Source: a virus. Taken from it: a stretch of 26,535 bases of DNA. The notes beneath the pieces are model-generated. The model searched no databases, had not been told where the DNA came from, and saw only the letters and a program-made list of their open reading frames with translations. The stretch covers positions 1 through 26,535 of the IMG/VR virus record IMGVR_UViG_3300037225_001109, one strand, 5' to 3'. A program made the position numbers and the translations under genes. Within the stretch, counting starts at the first letter, position 1. Each line of letters opens with the position of its first letter. Of the stretch, positions 13,925 to 20,745 are shown one piece after another.

Positions 13925-15741
13925 TCGCGATCTCTCTCAGAGAGCTTGCCGCCACGACGGGCATCCCGCGCACGACGATCATGCGGCGCGCGCAGCAGGA
14001 GGCGTGGCCGTCCCGCCTCGTCCGCTGCAACGGAGGCCTCCGCCGCGAATGCCTCGTCGTGGGACTGCCCGACGACATTCGTACAGCGCTTACCCCCGAC
14101 GACCCGGAGTCACAGGCTGCCGTCTCGGCCTGCGACTCCGGGGCCGCTTTGCCTGAGCCCCGGCGTCGCCGCCCGGCGTATGCGACATTCGCCTCGGCGC
14201 CCGAGCGCTATCGCAACATCGCCACGCACCGCGCGGAGCTCCTCCATGCCTGGCAGCGCCGCACCGCGGAGATGGCCGTCCCCCTCGAGGCCGCGGTCAA
14301 CCCCGCCTGGGGCGTCCCCGTGCGCACCCTCTGGCGCTGGAAGGATCGCTACGCCGCGTTCGGGATCGACGGCCTCCTCCCGCGCTGGGGCGGACCGGAG
14401 ACGATGATACCGGAGGAGCTGTGGCTCGCGTTCCTCGGCGTGTACCTCGATCTCAATCAGCCCTCGGTTCAGCTCGCCTACGAGCGCGCACTCATTATAT
14501 ATGCGGAGGCGCACGCGGGAGACGTCACCGACGCGCCGTCGGTCACCGCGTTCCACCGCCGCGTTCGCCGGCTGCCGCGCGCGACTCTCATCCTCCAGCG
14601 CGAGGGCCGCAAGGCCTATTACGACAAGGCCGAGCCGTATCTCCTGCCCGACCGCTCCGCGCTGCGCGCCAACGACCAGTGGGTCTTCGACCATCACCTC
14701 CTCGACTTCTACTGCCGCGACGAGAACGGCAAGCCCTGCCGCCTGTGGGTGACCTTCGCGCTCGACGTCGCATCGCGGTTCGTCGCGGGCTGGCAGGTCT
14801 GCGCGAAGCCGTCGACCGACTCCATCCTCGCGACGCTCGCGAGCGGCGTCCGCAAATACGGCGCGCCCTGGCAGGGCTGGATGGACAACGGAAAGGACTT
14901 CTCCTCGAAGGAGGTCTCCGGCGGCGGACGTCGCCAGTTCGGCAAGCCGCGGTTAGAGGAGGGCAAGGTCCAGCCCATGACTGAGGCGCTCGGGATCGAG
15001 GTGCATTTCAGCTTGCCATACAATGCCCGCGCGAAACGCGTCGAGCGGTCGTTCAAAACCCTCGCCAATCGCTTCTCTCGCGAGTGGAAATCATACTGCG
15101 GGAACTCGCCGACCAATCGCCCCGAGACGGCGGCCTACTACTGGGCGCATCCTTCGGAGTGTCCATCGATCCACGACGTGATCTCGCGCCTCGCCGAGTG
15201 GATCGACTGGTACCACAAGCGCGTCCACGCCGGTCGCGGCATGAAGCGCCGAACGCCGGAGCAGGTGTTCGCGCTCGGCCAGGACGCCGCGCGCCGCGTG
15301 GACTCCTCCGCCCTCTCCGTTATGGCGCTGCGCCAGGCTCGGCCGCAGACGGTGAAGAGGAACGGGGTCTCGCTCTTCGGGGACCTCTGGTACTGGAACG
15401 CGGAGCTTCACACGCACCTGGGCGAGACGGTCATCGTGCGGTACGACTCGGCCGACCTCTCGCGGGTACATGTATTCGACGTCGACGGGCGCCAGATCGC
15501 GACCGTCGAGCGAAGCGAGCTCGACGGCGTCACGCGCGCCGACGTGGGCAAGGCCCTCGCCACGCAGCGCCGCGCCCGCAAGGCCGCGGCGGCATCCCTC
15601 GCGCCGCGGGTCGACTGGAAATACGGAATCGATAAGGACGCGCCGACCCCGACAGAAGCACGGTCGCGCGCGTCTCAAAACGCCCAGGACATGAGCGCGC
15701 TCGACGATGAGCTCGGGAACGCGCTCGCCAACGCGGGCTAA
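13921..15741 (+). CDS. Mu-type DDE transposase
   Basis: This 606-residue protein catalyses strand cleavage and transfer for integration and replicative transposition. Residues 1-58 form a Mu-type wHTH. Residues ~100-240 are the end-binding region (with LWRWKDRYAAFGIDGLLPRW, an HTH-like helix set). The RNase H-like core carries Asp257 (WVFDHHLLDF), Asp322 (GWMDNGKDF) and Glu375 (RAKRVERSFK). The C-terminal Mu-type beta barrel (~475-535) contains GVSLFGDLWYWNAEL and VHVFDVDGRQIATVE. The charged tail probably contacts the ATPase partner. The length fits MuA-type enzymes (~600-660). The ATG overlaps the upstream stop. All catalytic residues are present, so the enzyme is predicted active. Confidence 0.95.
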   Translation: MIAISLRELAATTGIPRTTIMRRAQQEAWPSRLVRCNGGLRRECLVVGLPDDIRTALTPDDPESQAAVSACDSGAALPEPRRRRPAYATFASAPERYRNIATHRAELLHAWQRRTAEMAVPLEAAVNPAWGVPVRTLWRWKDRYAAFGIDGLLPRWGGPETMIPEELWLAFLGVYLDLNQPSVQLAYERALIIYAEAHAGDVTDAPSVTAFHRRVRRLPRATLILQREGRKAYYDKAEPYLLPDRSALRANDQWVFDHHLLDFYCRDENGKPCRLWVTFALDVASRFVAGWQVCAKPSTDSILATLASGVRKYGAPWQGWMDNGKDFSSKEVSGGGRRQFGKPRLEEGKVQPMTEALGIEVHFSLPYNARAKRVERSFKTLANRFSREWKSYCGNSPTNRPETAAYYWAHPSECPSIHDVISRLAEWIDWYHKRVHAGRGMKRRTPEQVFALGQDAARRVDSSALSVMALRQARPQTVKRNGVSLFGDLWYWNAELHTHLGETVIVRYDSADLSRVHVFDVDGRQIATVERSELDGVTRADVGKALATQRRARKAAAASLAPRVDWKYGIDKDAPTPTEARSRASQNAQDMSALDDELGNALANAG

Positions 15742-15767
15742 GGCGGTCAACGAGAAAGGAGACGGAC

Positions 15768-16706
15768 TTGGTAAAGCGCGAACTCACACAAGAGGAACGC
15801 GAGATCATCAAGCGCCTGGAGGAGCACCGGGACACGTCGGGCTTCTCGAACGCGCAACTCGCGAGGAAGATCGGCATCGGCGCCGCTACGCTCTCGGAGC
15901 TTTTCAGCGGCAAGTACGAGGGGGCGGGGACGCTCGTCCTGCCCAAGATCCGCCGGTGGCTCAACTTCCAGGAGCGCGGCGGCGTCGAGTTCCTCGAAGG
16001 CGACACGGTCGAGACCGCCGTCTACAAGGGCGTGCAGACGGTGTGCCGCTACGCGCACAAGCGCGGCCGCGGGGGCCTCATCATCGGCGGCGCTGGCGTC
16101 GGCAAGACCACGGCCTTGAAGAAATACTGCGCCGAGAGCCCCAACGCGCACTATATCGGCCTCGGACCCACGCACACGGGCAAGGGGTTCCTCACGCGCG
16201 AGATCGCCTATCGACTCGGCGTGCCCTCCAGGGACCGGATCACGACCGTGCAGAAGGACCTCCTCGACGAGCTCCGGGACGCCAGCGCCTTCATCGTCTT
16301 TGACGACGCGCACTTCCTGGGCCCTATGTCGATCGCCCTCATCCAGTATATCCACGACCAGACGCGCTGCGGGTTCGTCCTCGCGGGCGTGCCGATGCTC
16401 CACACGCAGATGGTCCAGTCGAAGGACACCGAGTGGTTCGCCCAGATCCGCTCGCGCTGCGGGATCATCCGCAGGTTCGACGCCTCCGAGGTCACGCACG
16501 AGGAGGCCGTCGACGTGGCGCGCGCCATCCTGAAAGGAAGAGACCTCGCCCCCGACGCCGCCAACCTCCTCGCCGAGGTCGCCCGCGCCCAGGGCGGGTA
16601 CCGCTCAGTCGAGATGGCCGCGTCGCTCGCGCTCGAGCTCGTTAAGGACGGGCCGATTACCAAGGGCCTCATTGAGAAGGCACTCGCTTACAGGAGGGGA
16701 CTGTGA
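15768..16706 (+). CDS. MuB-like AAA+ transposition ATPase
   Basis: This 312-residue protein delivers target DNA to the transposase and gives target immunity in Mu. An N-terminal HTH (about 21-64: SNAQLARKIGIGAATLSELF) precedes an AAA domain with Walker A GGAGVGKTT (107-115), Walker B FIVFDDAHFL (175-184), and the downstream sensor region FVLAGVPMLHTQM. A C-terminal helical part follows. The TTG start at 15768 is supported by AGAAAGGAG upstream. The gene directly follows the transposase, as in Mu and Tn7/Tn5053-type elements. Confidence 0.92.
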   Translation: MVKRELTQEEREIIKRLEEHRDTSGFSNAQLARKIGIGAATLSELFSGKYEGAGTLVLPKIRRWLNFQERGGVEFLEGDTVETAVYKGVQTVCRYAHKRGRGGLIIGGAGVGKTTALKKYCAESPNAHYIGLGPTHTGKGFLTREIAYRLGVPSRDRITTVQKDLLDELRDASAFIVFDDAHFLGPMSIALIQYIHDQTRCGFVLAGVPMLHTQMVQSKDTEWFAQIRSRCGIIRRFDASEVTHEEAVDVARAILKGRDLAPDAANLLAEVARAQGGYRSVEMAASLALELVKDGPITKGLIEKALAYRRGL

Positions 16707-16795
16707 CCGCAAAGGAATTCATCGTCGGCTATGCCGCGGGCCTGGCCGTCGTCGCGCTGTGGTGGGCCGTGGTGGCAATGGTCTTTGCGCTGTAG
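16703..16795 (+). CDS. 30-residue single-span membrane peptide
   Basis: A GTG overlapping the MuB-like stop (GTGA) and preceded by AGGAGGGG opens a 30-codon frame. The product is VTAKEFIVGYAAGLAVV followed by ALWWAVVAMVFAL: a short polar start and one hydrophobic segment. Its TAG stop is inside a dispersed hairpin repeat. The strong Shine-Dalgarno and overlap argue that it is translated. Function unknown; tiny early phage membrane peptides often inhibit host proteins or affect the membrane. Confidence 0.65.
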   Translation: MTAKEFIVGYAAGLAVVALWWAVVAMVFAL

Positions 16796-16834
16796 GGGCC
16801 ATCCCGACGAGTTGGGATGCCCGAGAAAGGAGGG
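16791..16834 (+). repeat. Hairpin repeat at gene junction (copy 1)
   Basis: TGTAGGGGC, a variant stem (CATCCC / GGGATG with GACGAGTT loop) and GCCCGAGAAAGGAGG. It gives the TAG stop of the 30-residue peptide and abuts the Shine-Dalgarno of the next gene. Confidence 0.85.
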
Positions 16835-16838
16835 TTCA

Positions 16839-17255
16839 TTGAACGGGGGAAGTCAGGTTCGATCGAGGGAGTCGCACAAGGGCGTGCGCAGGGAGCAGGC
16901 GCTGCGGCGAATACTCCTCATGCGCGCGGCCGCCGTCCACGAGAAGCTCAACGATCTCGTGGTCGACGTGCGTGCGCTGCGGGCCGCGCTCGCGACGACG
17001 GAGACCTGCGCCTATGAGGGCGTGCAGAGGCGCTTCGCCGACGCGGTCGCGGGAACGGCCAACGAGGTGTTCGTCCTGGCCGAGGAGTTCTGCGGCGGTT
17101 ACGACCAGGCGCGGCTGGAGCGGCACATCGAAAAATGCGCCGCCCTCGCCGGCGCATATCACGCCGCCGCGGACGAGGCGGTTGACGAAGGGTCAGACGT
17201 GAAGCTCGACGACGCGCTCGTGCTCGTCGGTGCGGACAAGGGAAGAACTTCTTAG
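16839..17255 (+). CDS. Early helical protein, unknown
   Basis: The 138-residue product starts at TTG (AAGGAGG, 5-base spacer, immediately after the hairpin repeat). It begins with a basic segment (SQVRSRESHKGVRREQALRR), then is almost wholly helical: ILLMRAAAVHEKLNDLVVDV, ALRAALATTETCAYEGVQRR, then a segment with LERHIEKCAALAGAYHAAAD. No catalytic or metal motif is seen, and no family recognised. It lies between the transposition genes and Gam. Confidence 0.65.
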   Translation: MNGGSQVRSRESHKGVRREQALRRILLMRAAAVHEKLNDLVVDVRALRAALATTETCAYEGVQRRFADAVAGTANEVFVLAEEFCGGYDQARLERHIEKCAALAGAYHAAADEAVDEGSDVKLDDALVLVGADKGRTS

Positions 17256-17261
17256 GCTCTT

Positions 17262-17360
17262 CTCTGTGACTGGCGCAGGACGCGCCACTCTGTGAAGGCG
17301 GAGCCGCTCTGTGGTGGAAAGAGAATGCTTCACCACAGAGGACACAGAGAACACAGAGGA
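17262..17360 (+). repeat. 99-bp dispersed repeat (copy A)
   Basis: This 99-bp unit matches 19030-19128 at 97 of 99 positions. It includes a small stem TGGCGC/GCGCCA and a 10-bp stem CTCTGTGGTG / CACCACAGAG (17307-17316 with 17331-17340), and ends in ACAGAG-type direct repeats. It fills the gap between two genes. Confidence 0.95.
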
Positions 17361-17382
17361 CTCGCAGAGAAAGGGATGGAAT

Positions 17383-17886
17383 ATGGCAAAGAGAAAAGTC
17401 ACGCCGCCGGCGCGGGTGATACTGAGTTGGGACGAGGCCAACGGCGCCCTGGCCGAGCTTGCGTGCGCGCGCCAGGAGATAGCGCGCATCCAGACGAACG
17501 CGCAGCGCGAGATCGACGCCATGGTCTACGCCTCGACCGTCGCGGCCGACCCATACGTGAGCGCCGAGGCGGAGATACTCGCGGGCCTGGAGGCGTTCAC
17601 GCGTTCCCACGAAACGGAGCTCGAAGGCCGTTCGAAGCGCCTTCCCCTGGGCGTCGTCGGCCTGCGGAAGGCATCGTATCTCAAGGTCGTTCGCACGGTG
17701 AAATACGTCCTCGACGCGATCAAGGCCCGGGGCGCGGCGCTCGCGCACTGCATCCGCCTCAAGGAAGAACTCGACAAGGAGGCGATCGCGAAGCTCGACG
17801 CCGACACGCTCAAAAGTATCGGCTGCAAGGCAGCCGCCGAGGACAACTTCTACGTCGACCTCGGCGAGGTCACGGTTTCCCTGTAG
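17383..17886 (+). CDS. gam: Gam-like host nuclease inhibitor
   Basis: This 167-residue protein matches the Mu Gam family (Ku-like DNA-end binder that shields DNA from RecBCD-type exonucleases). It has a helical N-terminus (ALAELACARQEIARIQTNAQ), then the family core with a beta turn (SKRLPLGVVGLRKASYLKVV) and the C-terminal CIRLKEELDKEAIAKLDADT followed by EDNFYVDLGEVTVSL. The ATG at 17383 lies behind AAAGGGATGG. The frame continues upstream into the 99-bp repeat (MVERECFTTEDTEN...), which is repeat sequence rather than gene. Its stop TAG is supplied by the next hairpin repeat. Confidence 0.88.
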   Translation: MAKRKVTPPARVILSWDEANGALAELACARQEIARIQTNAQREIDAMVYASTVAADPYVSAEAEILAGLEAFTRSHETELEGRSKRLPLGVVGLRKASYLKVVRTVKYVLDAIKARGAALAHCIRLKEELDKEAIAKLDADTLKSIGCKAAAEDNFYVDLGEVTVSL

Positions 17887-17929
17887 GGGCGAGGCATGCC
17901 TCGCCCATTGGTGTCGCAAGAGAAAGGAG
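17882..17929 (+). repeat. Hairpin repeat at gene junction (copy 2)
   Basis: TGTAGGGGCGAGGCATGCCTCGCCC followed after 15 bases by AGAAAGGAG (the first part is shown in two pieces: TGTAGGGGCGAG, then GCATGCCTCGCCC). It supplies the stop codon of gam and the extended Shine-Dalgarno region of the next gene. Confidence 0.85.
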
Positions 17930-17936
17930 ACATGCG

Positions 17937-18611
17937 GTGGTACAGAAAGCACAGGAGACGAGGGTATCGCAACTCGCGGCGCTCATACTGTGGCTGCGCG
18001 GTCGCGAAGAGGAGATAGCTGCGCACCCGGAGGCCGCGGAGGCGTTTTCCGAGGGTGCGCTCGTCGTCGCGTTGGAGCATATATGCGATTTCCTCAAAGG
18101 CGGCAACGTAGAAAACCGTCGCTGCCAGTTCTGCGGCGTCGAGATCCTCTGCGGCGACGAGGAGGCCAAGGCGCACGCGTTCACCTGCTCGGAACACCCC
18201 GTCCACAAGCTGGCCGTGGCGCTCTCGGACATCCAGACGGTCTTCGACGCCTGGTGGAGCGGCAACCCGCAGCGCCAGCACCTGACGGCCGCATCATTCG
18301 CCTCGACGCTGAAAGAGATCCTCGACAGGCACAAGGCAGAGATCGCAGCGGTCCGGTCGGCGGGTCCGGATGTGCTCGCGCAAGAGACCACGCAGTCCTG
18401 TCCCGACGAGAGCATATCGACCCGTTGTGCCCTCGATCGTCGGCCAGTGTGGCAGGACTACGGGTGCAAGGACTATGTGCTGGCTGAAGGTCTAACCGGC
18501 GAGACCCCGCGCAACGGTGAATGCGACGGGTGCCATTACTGCCGTCCAGCGTCGGTGGGTCCCACTGTAGGGGCGATCCCGACGAGTCGGGACGTCCCCG
18601 AGAAAGGCTAA
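17937..18611 (+). CDS. Zinc-finger-like early protein with repeat-encoded C-terminus
   Basis: This 224-residue protein starts at GTG 17937 (AAAGGAG, 8-base spacer). The N-terminal 55 residues are helical. A probable zinc site follows: Cys63-x2-Cys66 and His80-x3-Cys84 (CQFCGVEILC...HAFTCSEH). A helical middle precedes a second Cys-rich stretch near the end (GECDGCHYCRP). The last ~15 residues (TVGAIPTSRDVPEKG) are translated from a hairpin repeat read in a frame that misses its TAG. The natural C-terminus may therefore have been replaced by repeat insertion. The function is unknown; nucleic-acid or protein binding is suggested by the zinc motifs. Confidence 0.65.
   Translation: MVQKAQETRVSQLAALILWLRGREEEIAAHPEAAEAFSEGALVVALEHICDFLKGGNVENRRCQFCGVEILCGDEEAKAHAFTCSEHPVHKLAVALSDIQTVFDAWWSGNPQRQHLTAASFASTLKEILDRHKAEIAAVRSAGPDVLAQETTQSCPDESISTRCALDRRPVWQDYGCKDYVLAEGLTGETPRNGECDGCHYCRPASVGPTVGAIPTSRDVPEKG
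18566..18607 (+). repeat. Hairpin repeat at gene junction (copy 3, translated)
   Basis: TGTAGGGGCGATCCC, GACGAG loop region, GGGACGTCCCCGAGAAAGG. It resembles copy 1 in its stem. The upstream gene reads through it, and GAGAAAGG serves as the GemA ribosome binding site. Confidence 0.85.
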
Positions 18612-18613
18612 CC

Positions 18614-19063
18614 ATGCCGCTCTCCAAATCCCAGCTCATCACGGTCCACCAGGCGATCAGGGATATCAAGCTCGCCGACGAGGACTACCGCGCGATGCTG
18701 CGGGCGGAGTTCGGCGTGGAGACGTCGAAGAATCTCGACAATCACGGGTTCGAGGCGCTGATGAAGCGCTTCGGTCAGATGGGTTACGTGAAGCCAGGCA
18801 AACAGGTGGCGGCGCCCACCGGCCCCGGCGCCGCCACCAATCAGCAGCAGTTCATGATCGCGGAGCTGCTGCATACGCTCCACCTCGACGCGGGCAGTGA
18901 CTACGCGCGCGGGATCTTCCGTAAGGCCGGCGCGGCGGAGCGCCCCGCATGGTTTACGCGCGCGCAGGCGTCGAAGGTCATAGACGCGCTGCAGTATTTG
19001 GTAAAGCATGGCAAGAACGATGTGGTTCCCTCTGTGACTGGCGCAGGACGCGCCACTCTGTGA
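18614..19063 (+). CDS. gemA: GemA-like protein (Mu gp16 family)
   Basis: This 149-residue protein matches the GemA/DUF1018 family of Mu-like phages. The conserved start is LITVHQAIRDIKLADEDYRA followed by MLRAEFGVETSKNLDNHGFE and ALMKRFGQMGY, and the second half includes NQQQFMIAELLHTLHLDAG and ARGIFRKAG...RAQASKVIDALQYL. In Mu, GemA affects host DNA relaxation and gene expression. The ATG at 18614 is preceded by GAGAAAGG from a hairpin repeat. The final ~10 residues (SVTGAGRATL) and the TGA stop come from the second 99-bp repeat copy. Confidence 0.85.
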   Translation: MPLSKSQLITVHQAIRDIKLADEDYRAMLRAEFGVETSKNLDNHGFEALMKRFGQMGYVKPGKQVAAPTGPGAATNQQQFMIAELLHTLHLDAGSDYARGIFRKAGAAERPAWFTRAQASKVIDALQYLVKHGKNDVVPSVTGAGRATL

Positions 19064-19128
19064 AGGCGGAGCCGCTCTGTGGTGGAAACAGAATGCTTCA
19101 CCACAGAGGACACAGAGAGCACAGAGGA
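19030..19128 (+). repeat. 99-bp dispersed repeat (copy B)
   Basis: Differs from the copy at 17262-17360 at two positions. It starts inside the gemA frame and provides its last codons and stop, then ends 16 bases before the next gene's start, whose Shine-Dalgarno follows directly. Confidence 0.95.
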
Positions 19129-19144
19129 CCGCAGGAGGAAGCAG

Positions 19145-19516
19145 ATGCCTGAGACAACTGACGCCGAGAAGATCTGGGCGGTCCTGGCCTCGCACCGCGA
19201 GAAGTCGCGGTCGATCACCGCGGGCGCGATCGCGCTGGCGACGAGTATTGGGGACGAGGCGGGGACGAAGGTCCGCGAGATCATCTCAGAGAGCTTTGAG
19301 TTCTTCCCCGGCATGCCCGTCGCGGCCTGGGAGCGCGGGTACTTCGTGACGGAGACCGTTGAGGAGGCGCGCGAGTATCGGCGCTCGCTCAAGCAGCGGA
19401 TCGAGATGGACGGCCGGCGCATGGCGATCTACGACCGCAAGATGGAGGCTGCCGGCTTCATCCGAAACGGCGACGCATACTCGCCGCGACAAGGGCTTTT
19501 CGTCGGAGGCATTTGA
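19145..19516 (+). CDS. Early phage protein, unknown
   Basis: This 123-residue protein begins MPETTDAEKIWAVLASHREK behind a good AGGAGG (ATG at 19145). It is mostly helical and acidic, with ..FEFFPGMPVAAWERGYFVTE followed by a charged helix EEAREYRRSLKQRIEMDGRR. Reading the frame further upstream enters the 99-bp repeat. No family is recognised. It ends 14 bases before the next small gene. Confidence 0.65.
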   Translation: MPETTDAEKIWAVLASHREKSRSITAGAIALATSIGDEAGTKVREIISESFEFFPGMPVAAWERGYFVTETVEEAREYRRSLKQRIEMDGRRMAIYDRKMEAAGFIRNGDAYSPRQGLFVGGI

Positions 19517-19530
19517 AGAAGGGGTCGGCT

Positions 19531-19740
19531 ATGAGCTCGATGATTAGACAGATGCGTCGACGGCGCTCGCAAGCAAAGATGTCGCCGGCGCTTGGCCTCG
19601 CCGCCTTCGCCGGACTCCGCGTTAGCGCGAATAAGGCGTGGGATATAGAGGAGCTCGTCGATCGTACGGAGCTTGCCAGGCGCGCAGGGCAGGCGAAGAT
19701 CGACGCCCGCGAAGATGTGGGACTACAGTCTACGGACTAA
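19531..19740 (+). CDS. Small basic early protein, unknown
   Basis: The 69-residue product begins MSSMIRQMRRRRSQAKMSPA, strongly basic at the N-terminus, then amphipathic helices (WDIEELVDRTELARRAGQAK). AAGGGG lies 6 bases before the ATG at 19531. An alternative TTG at 19513 is too close to its GGAGG. GC at third positions fits coding. No family is recognised. Confidence 0.5.
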   Translation: MSSMIRQMRRRRSQAKMSPALGLAAFAGLRVSANKAWDIEELVDRTELARRAGQAKIDAREDVGLQSTD

Positions 19741-19752
19741 GGACTTAATTGA

Positions 19753-19953
19753 ATGGACGGCTACGCGAGCATCACGGAGTTCATCGCGGACAGGGTGCGG
19801 CGGCGATACAGGATCACGTTTATGCACCGGACCGCGACGGACGTCTGGTATCACTGGCGCGGAGGAGATCTCCTTCGCACGACGCGCCTGCGCTGCGGGC
19901 ACTTCTATATCCGCCGCGCGGACTGCGTCCCAAGAGTCGCCGACGCGACCTAA
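19753..19953 (+). CDS. Small early protein, unknown
   Basis: The 66-residue product (MDGYASITEFIADRVRRRYR, then ITFMHRTATDVWYHWRGGDL) is basic and aromatic-rich with two Cys in its last third. AAGGA lies 9 bases before the ATG, and third-position GC is high in this frame, unlike competing frames. It ends 21 bases before the sigma-factor gene. Function unknown. Confidence 0.5.
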   Translation: MDGYASITEFIADRVRRRYRITFMHRTATDVWYHWRGGDLLRTTRLRCGHFYIRRADCVPRVADAT

Positions 19954-19974
19954 CACTGTAGCGTAGGTAACGCG

Positions 19975-20733
19975 GTGCGAAGCAGGACAGACAGAGAGCG
20001 CGCGTGTTGGGAAGCGTACACGGTCACGAGGACGCAGGGCGCCCTTAACGACCTCGTGCGACACTACGCGCATTACGCCGCCTACCTCGCCGAGCGGCAC
20101 TGGCCTGGCGTTGAACGAGACTTCCTGATAGCGGCCGGCCTCGTAGGCATATGGCAGAGTATCACGGCGTTCAGGCCCGACAACGGCAACCGGTTCCTCA
20201 CGTTTGCCACGCCGAGAATGCTCGGCGAGATGCAGGACGCGATGAGGAAGGAGGACCGCCTGAGTCGCGTTCAGCGTTCGCGGAGAAAGCTGCGCGTACG
20301 GGCCGAGCGAGCCTTTGAGGAGCGCACGGGCTTTGCCGCGACAAACGATGAGCTCGCGGCCGAGCTGGGCCTGGATCGCGCTGACTTCGAGAAGTTCTAT
20401 CGGGGCACGGAGCTGGACGATCCCTTAAGCCTCTCGTATTGCACCACGGGCGAGCGCGAGAAATCGCGCCCTCTGTCGGAGTCCGTGGAGGACACGACCT
20501 CGGGCAGTCCGCAGGGCTCCGCGCTGCGAGCGGACTTCTGGAGCAACATAACGCGCTGCCTTACGGCGCGGAATCGCAGGGTAATGATCGCGTTCTATCG
20601 CGACGGCATGTCCTGCGAGAAGATCGCCGAGCACGAGGGGATAACCCAGTCGCGTATCTGGCAGATACTCATGGCGTCGCGTACCCTGATCCGCCGCTCC
20701 GTGAGCGTCGAGGACCTGTGCGTTTCTGGCTAA
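19975..20733 (+). CDS. Sigma-70-family RNA polymerase sigma factor (FliA/SigF-like layout)
   Basis: This 252-residue protein has the three expected sigma parts. Region 2 (about 22-92) includes LAERHWPGVERDFLIAAGLV, GIWQSITAFRPDNGNRFLTF and ATPRMLGEMQDAMRKEDRLS. Region 3 (about 108-140) includes TNDELAAELGLDRADFEK. Region 4 (about 193-242) has CLTARNRRVMIAFYRDGMSC and the HTH EKIAEHEGITQSRIWQILMA. There is no region 1.1. The GTG start has TAGGT six bases upstream. Sitting in the middle of the early operon, it could redirect host RNA polymerase to middle or late phage promoters, a role filled in Mu by the activators Mor and C. Confidence 0.85.
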   Translation: MRSRTDRERACWEAYTVTRTQGALNDLVRHYAHYAAYLAERHWPGVERDFLIAAGLVGIWQSITAFRPDNGNRFLTFATPRMLGEMQDAMRKEDRLSRVQRSRRKLRVRAERAFEERTGFAATNDELAAELGLDRADFEKFYRGTELDDPLSLSYCTTGEREKSRPLSESVEDTTSGSPQGSALRADFWSNITRCLTARNRRVMIAFYRDGMSCEKIAEHEGITQSRIWQILMASRTLIRRSVSVEDLCVSG

Positions 20734-20745
20734 AAGGATCTTCTC

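Noticed and set aside
17311-17382. Peptide MVERECFTTEDTEN.. as a genuine N-terminus of Gam
   Set aside because: It is the translation of the 99-bp repeat, appears again ahead of the 19145 gene, and both genes have their own start and Shine-Dalgarno.
17292-17936. Extended N-terminus for the zinc-finger-like protein (439 codons)
   Set aside because: This part overlaps gam in another frame and has shadow composition; GTG 17937 has a good ribosome binding site.
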